Source of the DNA: CAVURW01 sp963743595
Lineage (GTDB): Bacteria; Verrucomicrobiota; Verrucomicrobiia; Methylacidiphilales; UBA1321
NCBI GenBank assembly: GCA_963743595.1
Contig: CAVURW010000038.1
Coordinates: forward strand, 1 to 64,000
Direction of reading: 5' to 3'
Length of the DNA stretch: 64,000 nt
Part shown: one piece after another, positions 42,813 through 50,723 of the stretch
How the letters are laid out: every line of letters starts with the position of its first letter
Numbering within the stretch: the stretch's first letter is position 1
Notes under the pieces: model-generated
Databases searched by the model: none
Told to the model about the DNA's origin: nothing
The model's input: the letters and a program-made list of their open reading frames with translations, nothing else
Position numbers and translations under genes: made by a program

Positions 42813-44134
42813 ACCCTGGATCTCGCCTTGGCCGCAAGGGCTGGTCGACCTTCTGCTATGGAGGCGGACTTGGAAGGACCCATCACCGAGTCAAGAGAGA
42901 TGTTCTTTTCTGGAGTGACCAGGACGACGTTCAACAGCCTCGGATTAGCAATAATCTCCGTCGCCGCGCGCACCTCCTCCGGGGTAATCGATTCAAATTG
43001 GTCCACGATGTATTCCGGGGTCGGAATTCTATTGTAGCCGATGAAACTCTCGCCCAGCCAGACCATCTGGTTTTCCGTGCTCTCCAGGCCCAGATGCATC
43101 TGGCCATAGAAATATTCCTTGGCTCGACGCAGTTCAGAAGTCGTCGGCGCTTTCTCTGAGAGCCTCTGGATAGTCTTCAAGATCAATTTCAAAGCGGGCA
43201 GAGTCTGCGAGTTTTCGAGGCCAGCTTGAACGTAAAAGGAGCCGGTATCCGCGTAGTGGCTGGTCTGTGTGGAGATCGAGTAAGCCAGACCGCGTTGTTC
43301 ACGCACAATTTGAAAAAGCCGCGAGCTCATGTTTTCTCCGAGGAGAATGCTGGCTAATCGCAGCGCAAAGCGCCGGGGATCTTTCCGCGAGAGACCGCGT
43401 GTCGCGATAACCAGGTGGGTCTGCTCAATCGGCTTCTGGATGATCAAGTGACGCGGCGCGGATTGCGCACGGCCCACCGCCTTAAATCCGCTCTGCTTGG
43501 TCTTGGGAAGTTTGCCCAGGTGCGGCATCAACAATTTGCGAACCTGCTCCAGGCTCGCTTTACCCGAGACCGTAATGACAAGGTTCCCGGCGTGATAATG
43601 GCTGGCGAGCCAAGACCGAAGATGGGTCTCTTTGAATTGCTCCAGAAGCTTAATCGAGCCTGCGAGCGGTTGGCCGAGCGGATTTTTCTGAAAGAGCAGG
43701 GCGGCGGCGCGTTCCTGCGCCACTTGGTTCGGTTGATCCTCATACATCCGGATCTCCTCGAGAATCACACCCCGTTCTCGCTCGATTTCGTCCTTTGGCA
43801 TGGTCGAGTGGAGAATCATATCGAGCAACACATCGACAAGCAGCGGCAAGTGTCGGGCGCTCGCACGCGCGAAATAACAGGTCGCCTCTTCGGAAGTAAA
43901 CGCGTTTAGATAACCGCCGAGCCCTTCCACAGCTTGGCTGATTTGACGGGAGTTTCGCGTCTTGGTGCCCTTGAAAAGCATGTGTTCCACAAAGTGTGCC
44001 ACGCCATTCGTTTCCGGGGTCTCATGCCGTCCTCCGACGGCCAGCCAAACGCCCACCGTTACACTCTCCATATGCGGCATGTGTGACACCGCGAGCCGAA
44101 GGCCGTTGGGCCATTGTTCTTGTTCCCAATTCAT
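42809..44134 (-). CDS. M16 family zinc metallopeptidase
   Basis: 441 aa, the size of single-unit processing-peptidase-type M16 enzymes. The inverted zinc motif HXXEH is H47-F-V-E50-H51 (AHFVEHMLFKGT), with the distal Glu in ERGVILEEIRMYEDQP. The second domain keeps GLSRKDPRRFALRLASILLG, M.SRLFQIVREQRGLAYSI and AKEYFYGQM. It is an active-type peptidase, likely cytosolic or periplasmic (no signal peptide); similar genes are annotated as PqqL- or mpp-like. Confidence 0.9.
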   Translation of the reverse strand: MNWEQEQWPNGLRLAVSHMPHMESVTVGVWLAVGGRHETPETNGVAHFVEHMLFKGTKTRNSRQISQAVEGLGGYLNAFTSEEATCYFARASARHLPLLVDVLLDMILHSTMPKDEIERERGVILEEIRMYEDQPNQVAQERAAALLFQKNPLGQPLAGSIKLLEQFKETHLRSWLASHYHAGNLVITVSGKASLEQVRKLLMPHLGKLPKTKQSGFKAVGRAQSAPRHLIIQKPIEQTHLVIATRGLSRKDPRRFALRLASILLGENMSSRLFQIVREQRGLAYSISTQTSHYADTGSFYVQAGLENSQTLPALKLILKTIQRLSEKAPTTSELRRAKEYFYGQMHLGLESTENQMVWLGESFIGYNRIPTPEYIVDQFESITPEEVRAATEIIANPRLLNVVLVTPEKNISLDSVMGPSKSASIAEGRPALAAKARSRV

Positions 44135-44202
44135 AATAATCCAGAAGCGGCGAAGCTAACACACGCTCACGTGTAGGGCAATGACAGCTCCCATGCTGCC
44201 CG

Positions 44203-45510
44203 TCAAAACCCGGAGGGCAATGTCGGCAGTGGCTTCAGCGTTTTAATCAGAACCTTCGATTTGCGCCCAGACGCCTCGTAACGTTCGCGACGTTCCGGAG
44301 GCAAATCATCCGGAGAGCCCTCTTGATAGCCGCCCTTTTGTTGAAAGTAATTAAACGCGCGCGTGGAGAGGAGAAAGATCGATTTAATGCCCCGCTCGCG
44401 TGCCGCGTTTTCGGCAAACTGCATCAGCTTTTGGCCGATACCCGAGTTCTCATTGCTGGAGCGAACCGAGAGACAAGCCAACTCCGCGCGTTCCCCATCC
44501 GATTGAATATGGAGAGCCACGCAACCCGTGATATTGCCATCAATTTCAAACACATAGTAATCCGCGAGCTGACTCAAGATCGAGGCCCGCGTGCGCTTCA
44601 CGATCTCCTCTTGCTCTACCGATTGCTGGATCAGCCCGAGGATGTGACGAACATCTTTTTTGATCGCTCGCCGCACGGCGTGGTAGTCGTTCGCATAGAC
44701 CATTGAACCCACCCCGTCGCTCGAAAAGATCTCGGTGAGCAATGCCTCGTCTTCCCGACCATCGATGACGTGAGCCCGGCTGACTCCGCTCTTACACGCG
44801 CGGATGCCGTGCTCCAGCTTGGAGATCTGGTCGACGGGAATCTGCGAGCGATTTTTCTTATAGAAATCTTCAGCTTCCATCACTGACATCTGCGCCACCG
44901 TCTTGCCATCGCGTTCGAACCCGCGTGCGGTGGTGATGTAGATGAGTTTTGCCGCTCGAAGTGCGATGGCCACCTCCATGGCGACCGAATCGGAATTAAC
45001 CCGGTAGGTGCGCCCATCGCCGTCAAAGCCAAGCGGCGGGATGACAGGCACCACGTCGCGCTCGAGAAGCTGGTTAAGGAAGGCCACATCGATTTTTTCG
45101 ACACGCCCCGTGAACAGGCGATCGATGCCACCAACGATACCGAACGGATGGGCGGTGATGGCGTTGCAATAGCACGTGCGCAGATCACTGGAGGTGAGGC
45201 CTTCCATCACTTCGTGAGTGAGTCGATTCGCCGCCGTTAGTGCGAGCTTCAAAGTCTCGGCGTCCGTGATACCGGTGCCGTCGGAATTTGAGAAGGGGAC
45301 ACCAGTTTGCGTGGAGAGTTCCAGAATTTGATGCGACGCGCCGTGGACAAGAACCACGCGAATATTGAGAGAACGCAGGACCGCGATATCCAGGAGGATG
45401 TTCGGAAAGTTGTCGTTGGCAATGATCGAGCCGTCGAGTGCGACAACGAATACTTTTTCGCGAAAACCGGGGATGTAGGTGAGGATTCCCCGCAGGTCAG
45501 TAACTTTCAT
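44203..45510 (-). CDS. argA: Amino-acid N-acetyltransferase (N-acetylglutamate synthase)
   Basis: 435 aa fusion typical of ArgA: an amino-acid-kinase-like N-domain (FVVALDGSIIANDNFPNILL, RVVLVHGASHQI, YRVNSDSVAMEVAIALRAAK) and a C-terminal GNAT acetyltransferase (ELACLSVRSSNENSGIGQKL, AARERGIKSIFLLSTRAFNYF). It makes N-acetylglutamate, the first step of arginine synthesis. ATG at 45510. An IS remnant lies 63 bp upstream of the start, near its promoter. Confidence 0.93.
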   Translation of the reverse strand: MKVTDLRGILTYIPGFREKVFVVALDGSIIANDNFPNILLDIAVLRSLNIRVVLVHGASHQILELSTQTGVPFSNSDGTGITDAETLKLALTAANRLTHEVMEGLTSSDLRTCYCNAITAHPFGIVGGIDRLFTGRVEKIDVAFLNQLLERDVVPVIPPLGFDGDGRTYRVNSDSVAMEVAIALRAAKLIYITTARGFERDGKTVAQMSVMEAEDFYKKNRSQIPVDQISKLEHGIRACKSGVSRAHVIDGREDEALLTEIFSSDGVGSMVYANDYHAVRRAIKKDVRHILGLIQQSVEQEEIVKRTRASILSQLADYYVFEIDGNITGCVALHIQSDGERAELACLSVRSSNENSGIGQKLMQFAENAARERGIKSIFLLSTRAFNYFQQKGGYQEGSPDDLPPERRERYEASGRKSKVLIKTLKPLPTLPSGF

Positions 45511-45572
45511 GGAGAAGAGAACGTTAAAGCGCTGCGGGCACGGTGCAAGGCGGAATTATAAACCGGCTGCAC

Positions 45573-46252
45573 GCCCCTGTTGCCTCATTAATAAATGATA
45601 CCGAGAACGGCTCAGGAGGGGGAGTGGTTGACTCAGAAGTCATGACACCCGTGGTTAGGCAAGAAGGGTTTGCATTTAGGGCGACTTTTGACAATGGAGA
45701 TGAGGCGGCGACACGGGGTTGTTGGGTCGATCGTTGAAGGATGGGCTTGAGGGCCTGTTCGATTTGGCGTTGAAGTTTAAACGGGTTGAGCTTAGATCGC
45801 GCAGTGCGAAGGGTCTTTTTGACATCATCTCCGATATCTGGGCTGTTGAGCAATCGATCGCAGGGCGCCATCGGTTTATCATGTCTACGCTTGACTTTAG
45901 CGCCATGTCTCATTTTTTGATGAGTTTAGCGGAGGGCGAGAAGAAGTTATGGACCGGTTCCCAGTCCTGGTAGAGGGCGTTAATGGCGTCCAGTAGCTCG
46001 GGATCTTCGATGCGGTGATAGGCCAGAAGTTTTTTGCTCCAAATGGCCGTTGTCATCTTTGTGGTAAGGTCGGGATCGGGTAAATCCGACGGGTGTTTTT
46101 CTTTCTTGCAAGTACTTGACAAGATGATGGTTTAGAAATTCGCTGCCCTCCAGCATCCGTCCGCGACCCGCCTTGTCCCGACTTCCATACCGCTGTCTCA
46201 TTCGCGGTTGTCGGGGTCCTGCCCTTCGACTTATTAATGAGGCAACAGGCGC
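45573..46252 (-). mobile_element. Internally deleted IS remnant with intact terminal inverted repeats
   Basis: A 680-bp element bounded by 22-bp inverted repeats, gcccctgttgcctcattaat at 45573 and its complement at 46231-46252, with 21 of 22 positions matching. The inside holds only the C-terminal half of a DDE transposase in three frames. A clear target duplication is not visible. Because both ends are intact it could still be moved by a transposase elsewhere in the genome. It lies between argA and the LolA-like gene. Confidence 0.8.
45734..46153 (-). pseudogene. Transposase fragment (integrase-core DDE type), frameshifted
   Basis: Three consecutive frames give LEGSEFLNHHLVKYLQERKT, FTRSRPYHKDDNGHLEQK; then LLAYHRIEDPELLDAINALY, NFFSPSAKLIKK; then KVKRRHDKPMAPCDRLL and LNPFKLQRQIEQALKPIL. 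This is the usual order of the distal part of integrase-type IS transposases (NSEF..HHL, FTRSRPY.KDDNAHIEQKN, NFF.P..KL). A deletion near 46027-46036 removes the segment after EQK, and a one-base loss in an A-run near 45915 causes the second shift. The N-terminal half is gone. Confidence 0.8.
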
Positions 46253-46326
46253 AGCAAGCAACCAGCAAATTTTACTCGTTGTCCTCGGCTAACGCCCCCA
46301 TACTGGCGAGCCCATCACGCTCACCT

Positions 46327-47121
46327 ATGAAACGTCTCACCATCATTCTCCCACTTGTTTTACTCTGCGCTGCGTTCACCGTGCTCCCGGCGTTTGCCTC
46401 AAGCAATGAAGATCACGGCATCGATATGTCTAAAGGGCTTCAGGTTCCCCCGGCTAACCTGCTCACGGCGAAAATCTGGACGGAACTGGATCTCGCCGAT
46501 TTCATGTTGCCGGGCGTTATTCGCGTGGAAGGAAAAGGAAAAAAGCACGAGAACTACCCCATCATTCTCCGCACGCGCGGCCATGAATTGGTTTATGAAT
46601 TCACGAATCAATCGCTCCAGATTCACGTGATCATCAACGATACCGGAGCCGTGGTTCAGCGCCGCACTTCAGCCACCGCGCCTTGGTCGGTCGTCAGCGG
46701 CAGGGATCTTGTTCAGCACATCCTCGATACCGATATCACGTATGACGATTTGGCCCTCGATTTCATCAATTGGCCGACTCTCAATCCGCTCGGCACCGAT
46801 AGCATCAAGACCCTCCACGCCTACGTTTACGACGCGATTCCTGGACCCTCCAATGCCTCCAGCTACTCCAAGATCCGTTTCTGGGTCAGCGCCGATTACT
46901 GGGCGTTCCTACGTATCGATGGACTGAACACCGCTGGACAACTCGTCAAACGCGTGGAAGTGCAATCCGTCATGAAAATCGGTGAGTACACCTGCTTTAA
47001 AGAGATGAAAGTCGCGACCATGGAACCCGATAAGGACGATATCGCCGCTTCCACCACGCTGATCGACCTCAGCGAAGGCGAAGCCAAGCAAGGCTCCGGC
47101 CTGCCCGCCCCAACAAAATAG
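46327..47121 (+). CDS. Outer-membrane lipoprotein-sorting (LolA-like) periplasmic protein
   Basis: 264 aa from the ATG at 46327, which starts the signal peptide MKRLTIILPLVLLCAAFTVL (cleaved after AFA); the earlier open frame lies in IS sequence. The body (VIRVEGKGKKHENYPIILRT, LVYEFTNQSLQIHVIINDTG, IRFWVSADYWAFLRIDGLN, YTCFKEMKVATMEPDKDD) fits the LolA-like/outer-membrane lipoprotein-sorting family, a half-barrel that binds lipid chains. Whether it carries lipoproteins or another lipid is open. Confidence 0.7.
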   Translation: MKRLTIILPLVLLCAAFTVLPAFASSNEDHGIDMSKGLQVPPANLLTAKIWTELDLADFMLPGVIRVEGKGKKHENYPIILRTRGHELVYEFTNQSLQIHVIINDTGAVVQRRTSATAPWSVVSGRDLVQHILDTDITYDDLALDFINWPTLNPLGTDSIKTLHAYVYDAIPGPSNASSYSKIRFWVSADYWAFLRIDGLNTAGQLVKRVEVQSVMKIGEYTCFKEMKVATMEPDKDDIAASTTLIDLSEGEAKQGSGLPAPTK

Positions 47122-47143
47122 CCAGCGTGCCGCTGGACCCAGA
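47121..47143. repeat. Palindromic repeat (REP-like) copy 1
   Basis: agccagcgtgccgctggacc follows the stop codon of the LolA-like gene. The same sequence, inverted and with one change, is at 47660-47686 and a third version is at 50699-50719. Each forms a CCAGCG/CGCTGG hairpin. Confidence 0.5.
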
Positions 47144-47310
47144 AATGGCCGTCACATGCTTTCTTGCGTGTAGGTAGATGACGGGCAATGGTGGTGGTAG
47201 TCGTGAGTAAGGTGAGCATGATTTTGACTTATCCTTCTAATTCGAACTCGTGGACTTTCGGCTTGGCGGGCCAGGTCGCGGGTTCAGGCAACTGTTCAAG
47301 TTAAAAACCA

Positions 47311-47392
47311 ACGTATCAGAGGGCTGTGCTGGACTACGCACTCTCTTGAGATGCTCAAGGATGCCGGTCAAGGAACAGCCTTTTCTGATACA
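47311..47392 (-). ncRNA. Candidate structured RNA between LolA-like and autotransporter genes
   Basis: The ends GTATCAGAGGGCTGTG (47313-47328) and its near-complement at 47374-47391 form a long closing stem. Inside lies a perfect CTTGAG-CAT-CTCAAG hairpin (47345-47359). In the minus direction the structure is followed by GTTGGTTTTTAAC, a weak T-tract. No protein is encoded here. It may be a small RNA, an attenuator or an unrecognised mobile fold; I cannot name a family. Confidence 0.35.
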
Positions 47393-47560
47393 ACTTGCCA
47401 GCCAACTCCAGGGCTTGATCACCAACAACCACTCGGCTGTCGATACTCAAAGATTACCTATTTTTTGTTATAGAAGGTGAAGGAACGCAGCGACGCACGC
47501 CTGGGTATCGCCACAAAAGCGGTTGCGGGCTGAAAGGCCCGCGTTAGCGCCTACACAAAC

Positions 47561-47597
47561 AAAAACCCCACCCCCGCCAGAGCAGGAGTGAGGTTTG
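47561..47597 (-). terminator. Terminator of the first autotransporter gene
   Basis: On the minus strand AAACCTCACTCCTGC pairs with GCGGGGGTGGGGTTT around a TCTG loop and is followed by TTTTTGTTTG. It lies about 90 bp beyond the stop of the autotransporter gene at 47686. Confidence 0.7.
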
Positions 47598-47659
47598 TAC
47601 TAAGAGATTCTAGTCAGGAACAAGCCTCTAAAGCTTGCCCCTACTGGATGCAACGTCAC

Positions 47660-47686
47660 GTTGCCTGGGTCCAGCGTCACGCTGGC
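47660..47686. repeat. Palindromic repeat (REP-like) copy 2
   Basis: ctgggtccagcgtcacgctg directly abuts the autotransporter stop codon. It is the inverse of copy 1 and is preceded by a similar short palindrome (aacgtcacgtt). Confidence 0.5.
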
Positions 47687-50550
47687 TAGAAGGAGACCTT
47701 CACGCCACCGGTGATGGAATGTTGGATGTAGCTGCTTTGGCCCACTTGACAATCGTAGTTCAGGAACATCCCGATCGGCATGTTCTGGAACCCGGTAAAT
47801 ACGGAGTTCAGACCCACACCCAGCAAGGCGTAATCCCGTTCAGGTGTCAGCGTGTTCACGTTGAACGAGCCGAATGCAGGAGCGCTGGTCAGGCTGGTTG
47901 CCACGCCACGCGAATCATCCAGGCACTCGTGGTACCAGGCCGCACGCACTTCAGGAATCCACTTCAGGTTCGGACCCATATCGAAGCTGCCATCCACCTT
48001 GCCGCCCAAATGCGTCCGGAACGAATCGATGTCTTGGCTGGAGACCGCTGTGTTGAATAGACCGCCACCCGATTCCGTGTAGCCATCCACACCGAGGTGC
48101 GTGTATTGCACGCCCACTTCAGGGGTTGCCGAGAAGTTCGAGCCGAGGTTGAACGTGTAACCCGTGTTGGCTTGCGTCATGAACGAGTAACCATCGGGCT
48201 TGCTGGAAGCGGTACCGGTCGGTGTCGAGCGATGATCGCTGTACTGCGAAGGTCCGCCAGCCACAACGAGATCTGCCATCCAAGGTCCATGATTCCACGT
48301 GCCGAAGATGCCCACGATTTCCGTGTTCGCATTCACCCGGCTGCCATCGCTGAAGTTAGCACCATCGAGCGTGCCGCCGACCAAGAAACCGGCCTTGATA
48401 TCGTGCGTGAACGCGTAATCGATACCCGCCATCGGCGTGCCATCTACCGAGTTATAACCCGGCGAACCCGTCAGCGAATCTTGACGACCCAGCGAGACGT
48501 TACCGGTCAGCCAGACATCCCATTTTTGTGCTTCCACCACGGGAGCCATCGTCTTCGGTTCCATCATCTTGCTCGTCTCCGTGCCGTTCATTTGCGAACC
48601 AGCATAAGCCACGAGTTTATCCAATTGGCTATTGGCGCTGTTCACAGAAGCAATCGAAGAATCACCAATCGTCGCGTTGGCTGTGCTGAATCCATCCACG
48701 CCACCGAGCGTTTCCAACTGCTCTTCCAGAGTCGATTGGAACGTGTTTTGGCTTTCCACTTCCAAGTGACTCACGCCTTGAATCAATGTGAACCCAGAGA
48801 GCGCGTTCAAGAACGAGATCGCTGCCGCATTCTCATTCGCGCTCGTTGCAATTTGCGCGTAGTACTGATCGTAGGCGAAAGGAAGCGCACGAGTGTCCAA
48901 GGCGTACTCGAGATTGCTATACTGCGGCAAGCTCACCGATTCGAACGAGAACAGTTGCAATTGAGTTACATTAAAGTTCTGCCAGCTGTAGGTGTAAGAC
49001 CCGAATTGGAACGAACCCGTTTGGCCCAGTGCGGCGGTTTGTGCCGCTGCAATCTGTGAAGGCGTACCGCCTACGAGGTTCAAATTCAATTGACCAGTGG
49101 TGCCTACCTGTTTAATCGCAAAAGGAGCGCCAGTGACGAGTTGAGTTCGGCCTGTGATGCTGACTACAGGAGAAGTAACCGCCGTCAAATAGATTGAGTT
49201 ACTAGTACCACCAGTAACTGAACCTCCGGATAACGAGATCGTATCCGAGCCAGCGAGAGAATAAATCCCAGAGGTTGACCCGTAAATCGTACCCGTGTTG
49301 GTAACTGCAAGGTTGTAGGCACTTGCGCTGCCGGCCGGGTTCAAAAAGATACCGTAACCCTTAGAAGTCGGCGAGGTCGAAGCGGTGATCGAGCCGCTGT
49401 TGGTAATAACCGTTTGTTGCCCGAAGACAATCCTAACGCCGTAGGCACTTCCTGTGCCCGTTGAGGCGGTTATCGAGCCTGTGTTATTCAACAAGTTAAA
49501 GGTTGTGAAAGAAAATCCGTCGAAAAATACTCCGGTAGCACTCCCACTTTGACTCACCGCAGCCATCGAACCCGAGTTGTAGACAAGCAAGGCTCCAGCC
49601 GTAGCAGCTGTGTTGCCCCCATTGTTATAAAGACTAACGCTGTACGCAGAACTGGTAACCGATTGACCGGAGATCTGCCCACTATTCGTGACGGTAGTGG
49701 TGCCCACTGTTCCTTGCGTTTGTACACCGAACCCGCGACCGCTTTGTGAAATACCACTAACAGCTCCTGAGTTGGTTATCGAAACCGTACCCACGTTGAC
49801 ACCCTTGTTTCCGTCAGCAAAAATCCCTGAAGCATCTCCAGTTCCCGAAGATGTGGCCTGAATTGTTCCGGAGTTCGTTACAGTGGCTGTGCCTGTGTTG
49901 GCGAAAGAGATTCCGTAAGCAGTTGCTGAAGAGTTTGCCGAGATAAGACCCGAGTTAGTAACCACGTCGTTACCCGTGTTCGTAAAACTTACCCCAGCGG
50001 ACAACGTAGCGCTTGAAGTGCCTGACGCAAACAACGAGCCCGTATTGGTAACAGCATCGTCGCCGGTACCCCCTATAAAGTTAACCGAATAGGCTTGGTT
50101 AGTACTCACCACACTGATAAAGCCGTTGTTTACGACGCTTCCCGTAGAACCGTTTTTGAAACCGACGCCCTGGTTCACGTTCACACTGTAAGTGTTAATG
50201 ACGCCGTTGTTAATGGCGGTACTTGGAGACGTGACGTTATCAAACAATATGATGCTAACATTGTTGCCGATGACCGTAGTCGAGTCTGAAAGTGAATAGT
50301 TGGAGAGGTTTGAGCCAGAAGACACGGTAACCGTGTACGGTCCGGTAGCGGTGGCGGCATCAAAATAGGCACTCGTTGTCGTACCAGAACCGACGTAAAC
50401 GCCACTCGAGGTGCTCGTCCAGATTCCGGAAGTCGGACTCACAGTAACACCGGCTGTGGCAGTCCCAGCCACAAACGTTAAAGCCAGCGCGACAAAAGCG
50501 GCACGCACCGCTTTCATGATCTGCTTGGCACTAAAAATTAATTTCTTCAT
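47686..50550 (-). CDS. Autotransporter with beta-barrel domain (954 aa)
   Basis: Signal peptide with an extended basic start (MKKLIFSAKQIMKAVRAAFV, cleaved after TATA). The passenger (about 35-620) is a Ser/Thr/Gly/Asn-rich beta-helix built of repeats such as VTNSGTI.AT and ITNSGSI.A. The C-terminal 270 residues form an autotransporter beta-domain (WDVWLTGNVSLGRQD, GIFGTWNHGPWMADLVVAGG, GYTFNLGSNFSATPEVGVQY, ERDYALLGVGL) ending in the BAM signal GGVKVSF with terminal Phe. It exports its own passenger to the cell surface. A paralogue lies upstream (50724-52949) with a closely similar barrel but shorter passenger. Confidence 0.93.
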   Translation of the reverse strand: MKKLIFSAKQIMKAVRAAFVALALTFVAGTATAGVTVSPTSGIWTSTSSGVYVGSGTTTSAYFDAATATGPYTVTVSSGSNLSNYSLSDSTTVIGNNVSIILFDNVTSPSTAINNGVINTYSVNVNQGVGFKNGSTGSVVNNGFISVVSTNQAYSVNFIGGTGDDAVTNTGSLFASGTSSATLSAGVSFTNTGNDVVTNSGLISANSSATAYGISFANTGTATVTNSGTIQATSSGTGDASGIFADGNKGVNVGTVSITNSGAVSGISQSGRGFGVQTQGTVGTTTVTNSGQISGQSVTSSAYSVSLYNNGGNTAATAGALLVYNSGSMAAVSQSGSATGVFFDGFSFTTFNLLNNTGSITASTGTGSAYGVRIVFGQQTVITNSGSITASTSPTSKGYGIFLNPAGSASAYNLAVTNTGTIYGSTSGIYSLAGSDTISLSGGSVTGGTSNSIYLTAVTSPVVSITGRTQLVTGAPFAIKQVGTTGQLNLNLVGGTPSQIAAAQTAALGQTGSFQFGSYTYSWQNFNVTQLQLFSFESVSLPQYSNLEYALDTRALPFAYDQYYAQIATSANENAAAISFLNALSGFTLIQGVSHLEVESQNTFQSTLEEQLETLGGVDGFSTANATIGDSSIASVNSANSQLDKLVAYAGSQMNGTETSKMMEPKTMAPVVEAQKWDVWLTGNVSLGRQDSLTGSPGYNSVDGTPMAGIDYAFTHDIKAGFLVGGTLDGANFSDGSRVNANTEIVGIFGTWNHGPWMADLVVAGGPSQYSDHRSTPTGTASSKPDGYSFMTQANTGYTFNLGSNFSATPEVGVQYTHLGVDGYTESGGGLFNTAVSSQDIDSFRTHLGGKVDGSFDMGPNLKWIPEVRAAWYHECLDDSRGVATSLTSAPAFGSFNVNTLTPERDYALLGVGLNSVFTGFQNMPIGMFLNYDCQVGQSSYIQHSITGGVKVSF

Positions 50551-50698
50551 TCTCTTTTTCTCCTAGGGGTTAGTTAAACTCGAATTAAGACCGCAAGACG
50601 TAAGAGAATTTCCCTGAATTTGTCAATCGTTAACATGAGACGGACACAAATAAAGATGTCTTTTCGGTGGGCTTTCAAGTCGACTAAAGCCCTCTATT

Positions 50699-50719
50699 GG
50701 GTTCAGCGTCACGCTGGCG
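50699..50719. repeat. Palindromic repeat (REP-like) copy 3
   Basis: gggttcagcgtcacgctggc sits 5 bp beyond the stop of the second autotransporter gene, in the same relative place as copy 2. Confidence 0.5.
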
Positions 50720-50723
50720 CTGG

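Noticed and set aside
45900..45930. Programmed -1 frameshift in the IS A-run
   Set aside because: The six-A run could act as a slippery site, but the transposase has already lost its N-terminal half and shows another deletion, so decay is the simpler reading.
47237..47480. Small open frames on both strands
   Set aside because: They cross the hairpin structure, lack starts with context and have no protein-like pattern.
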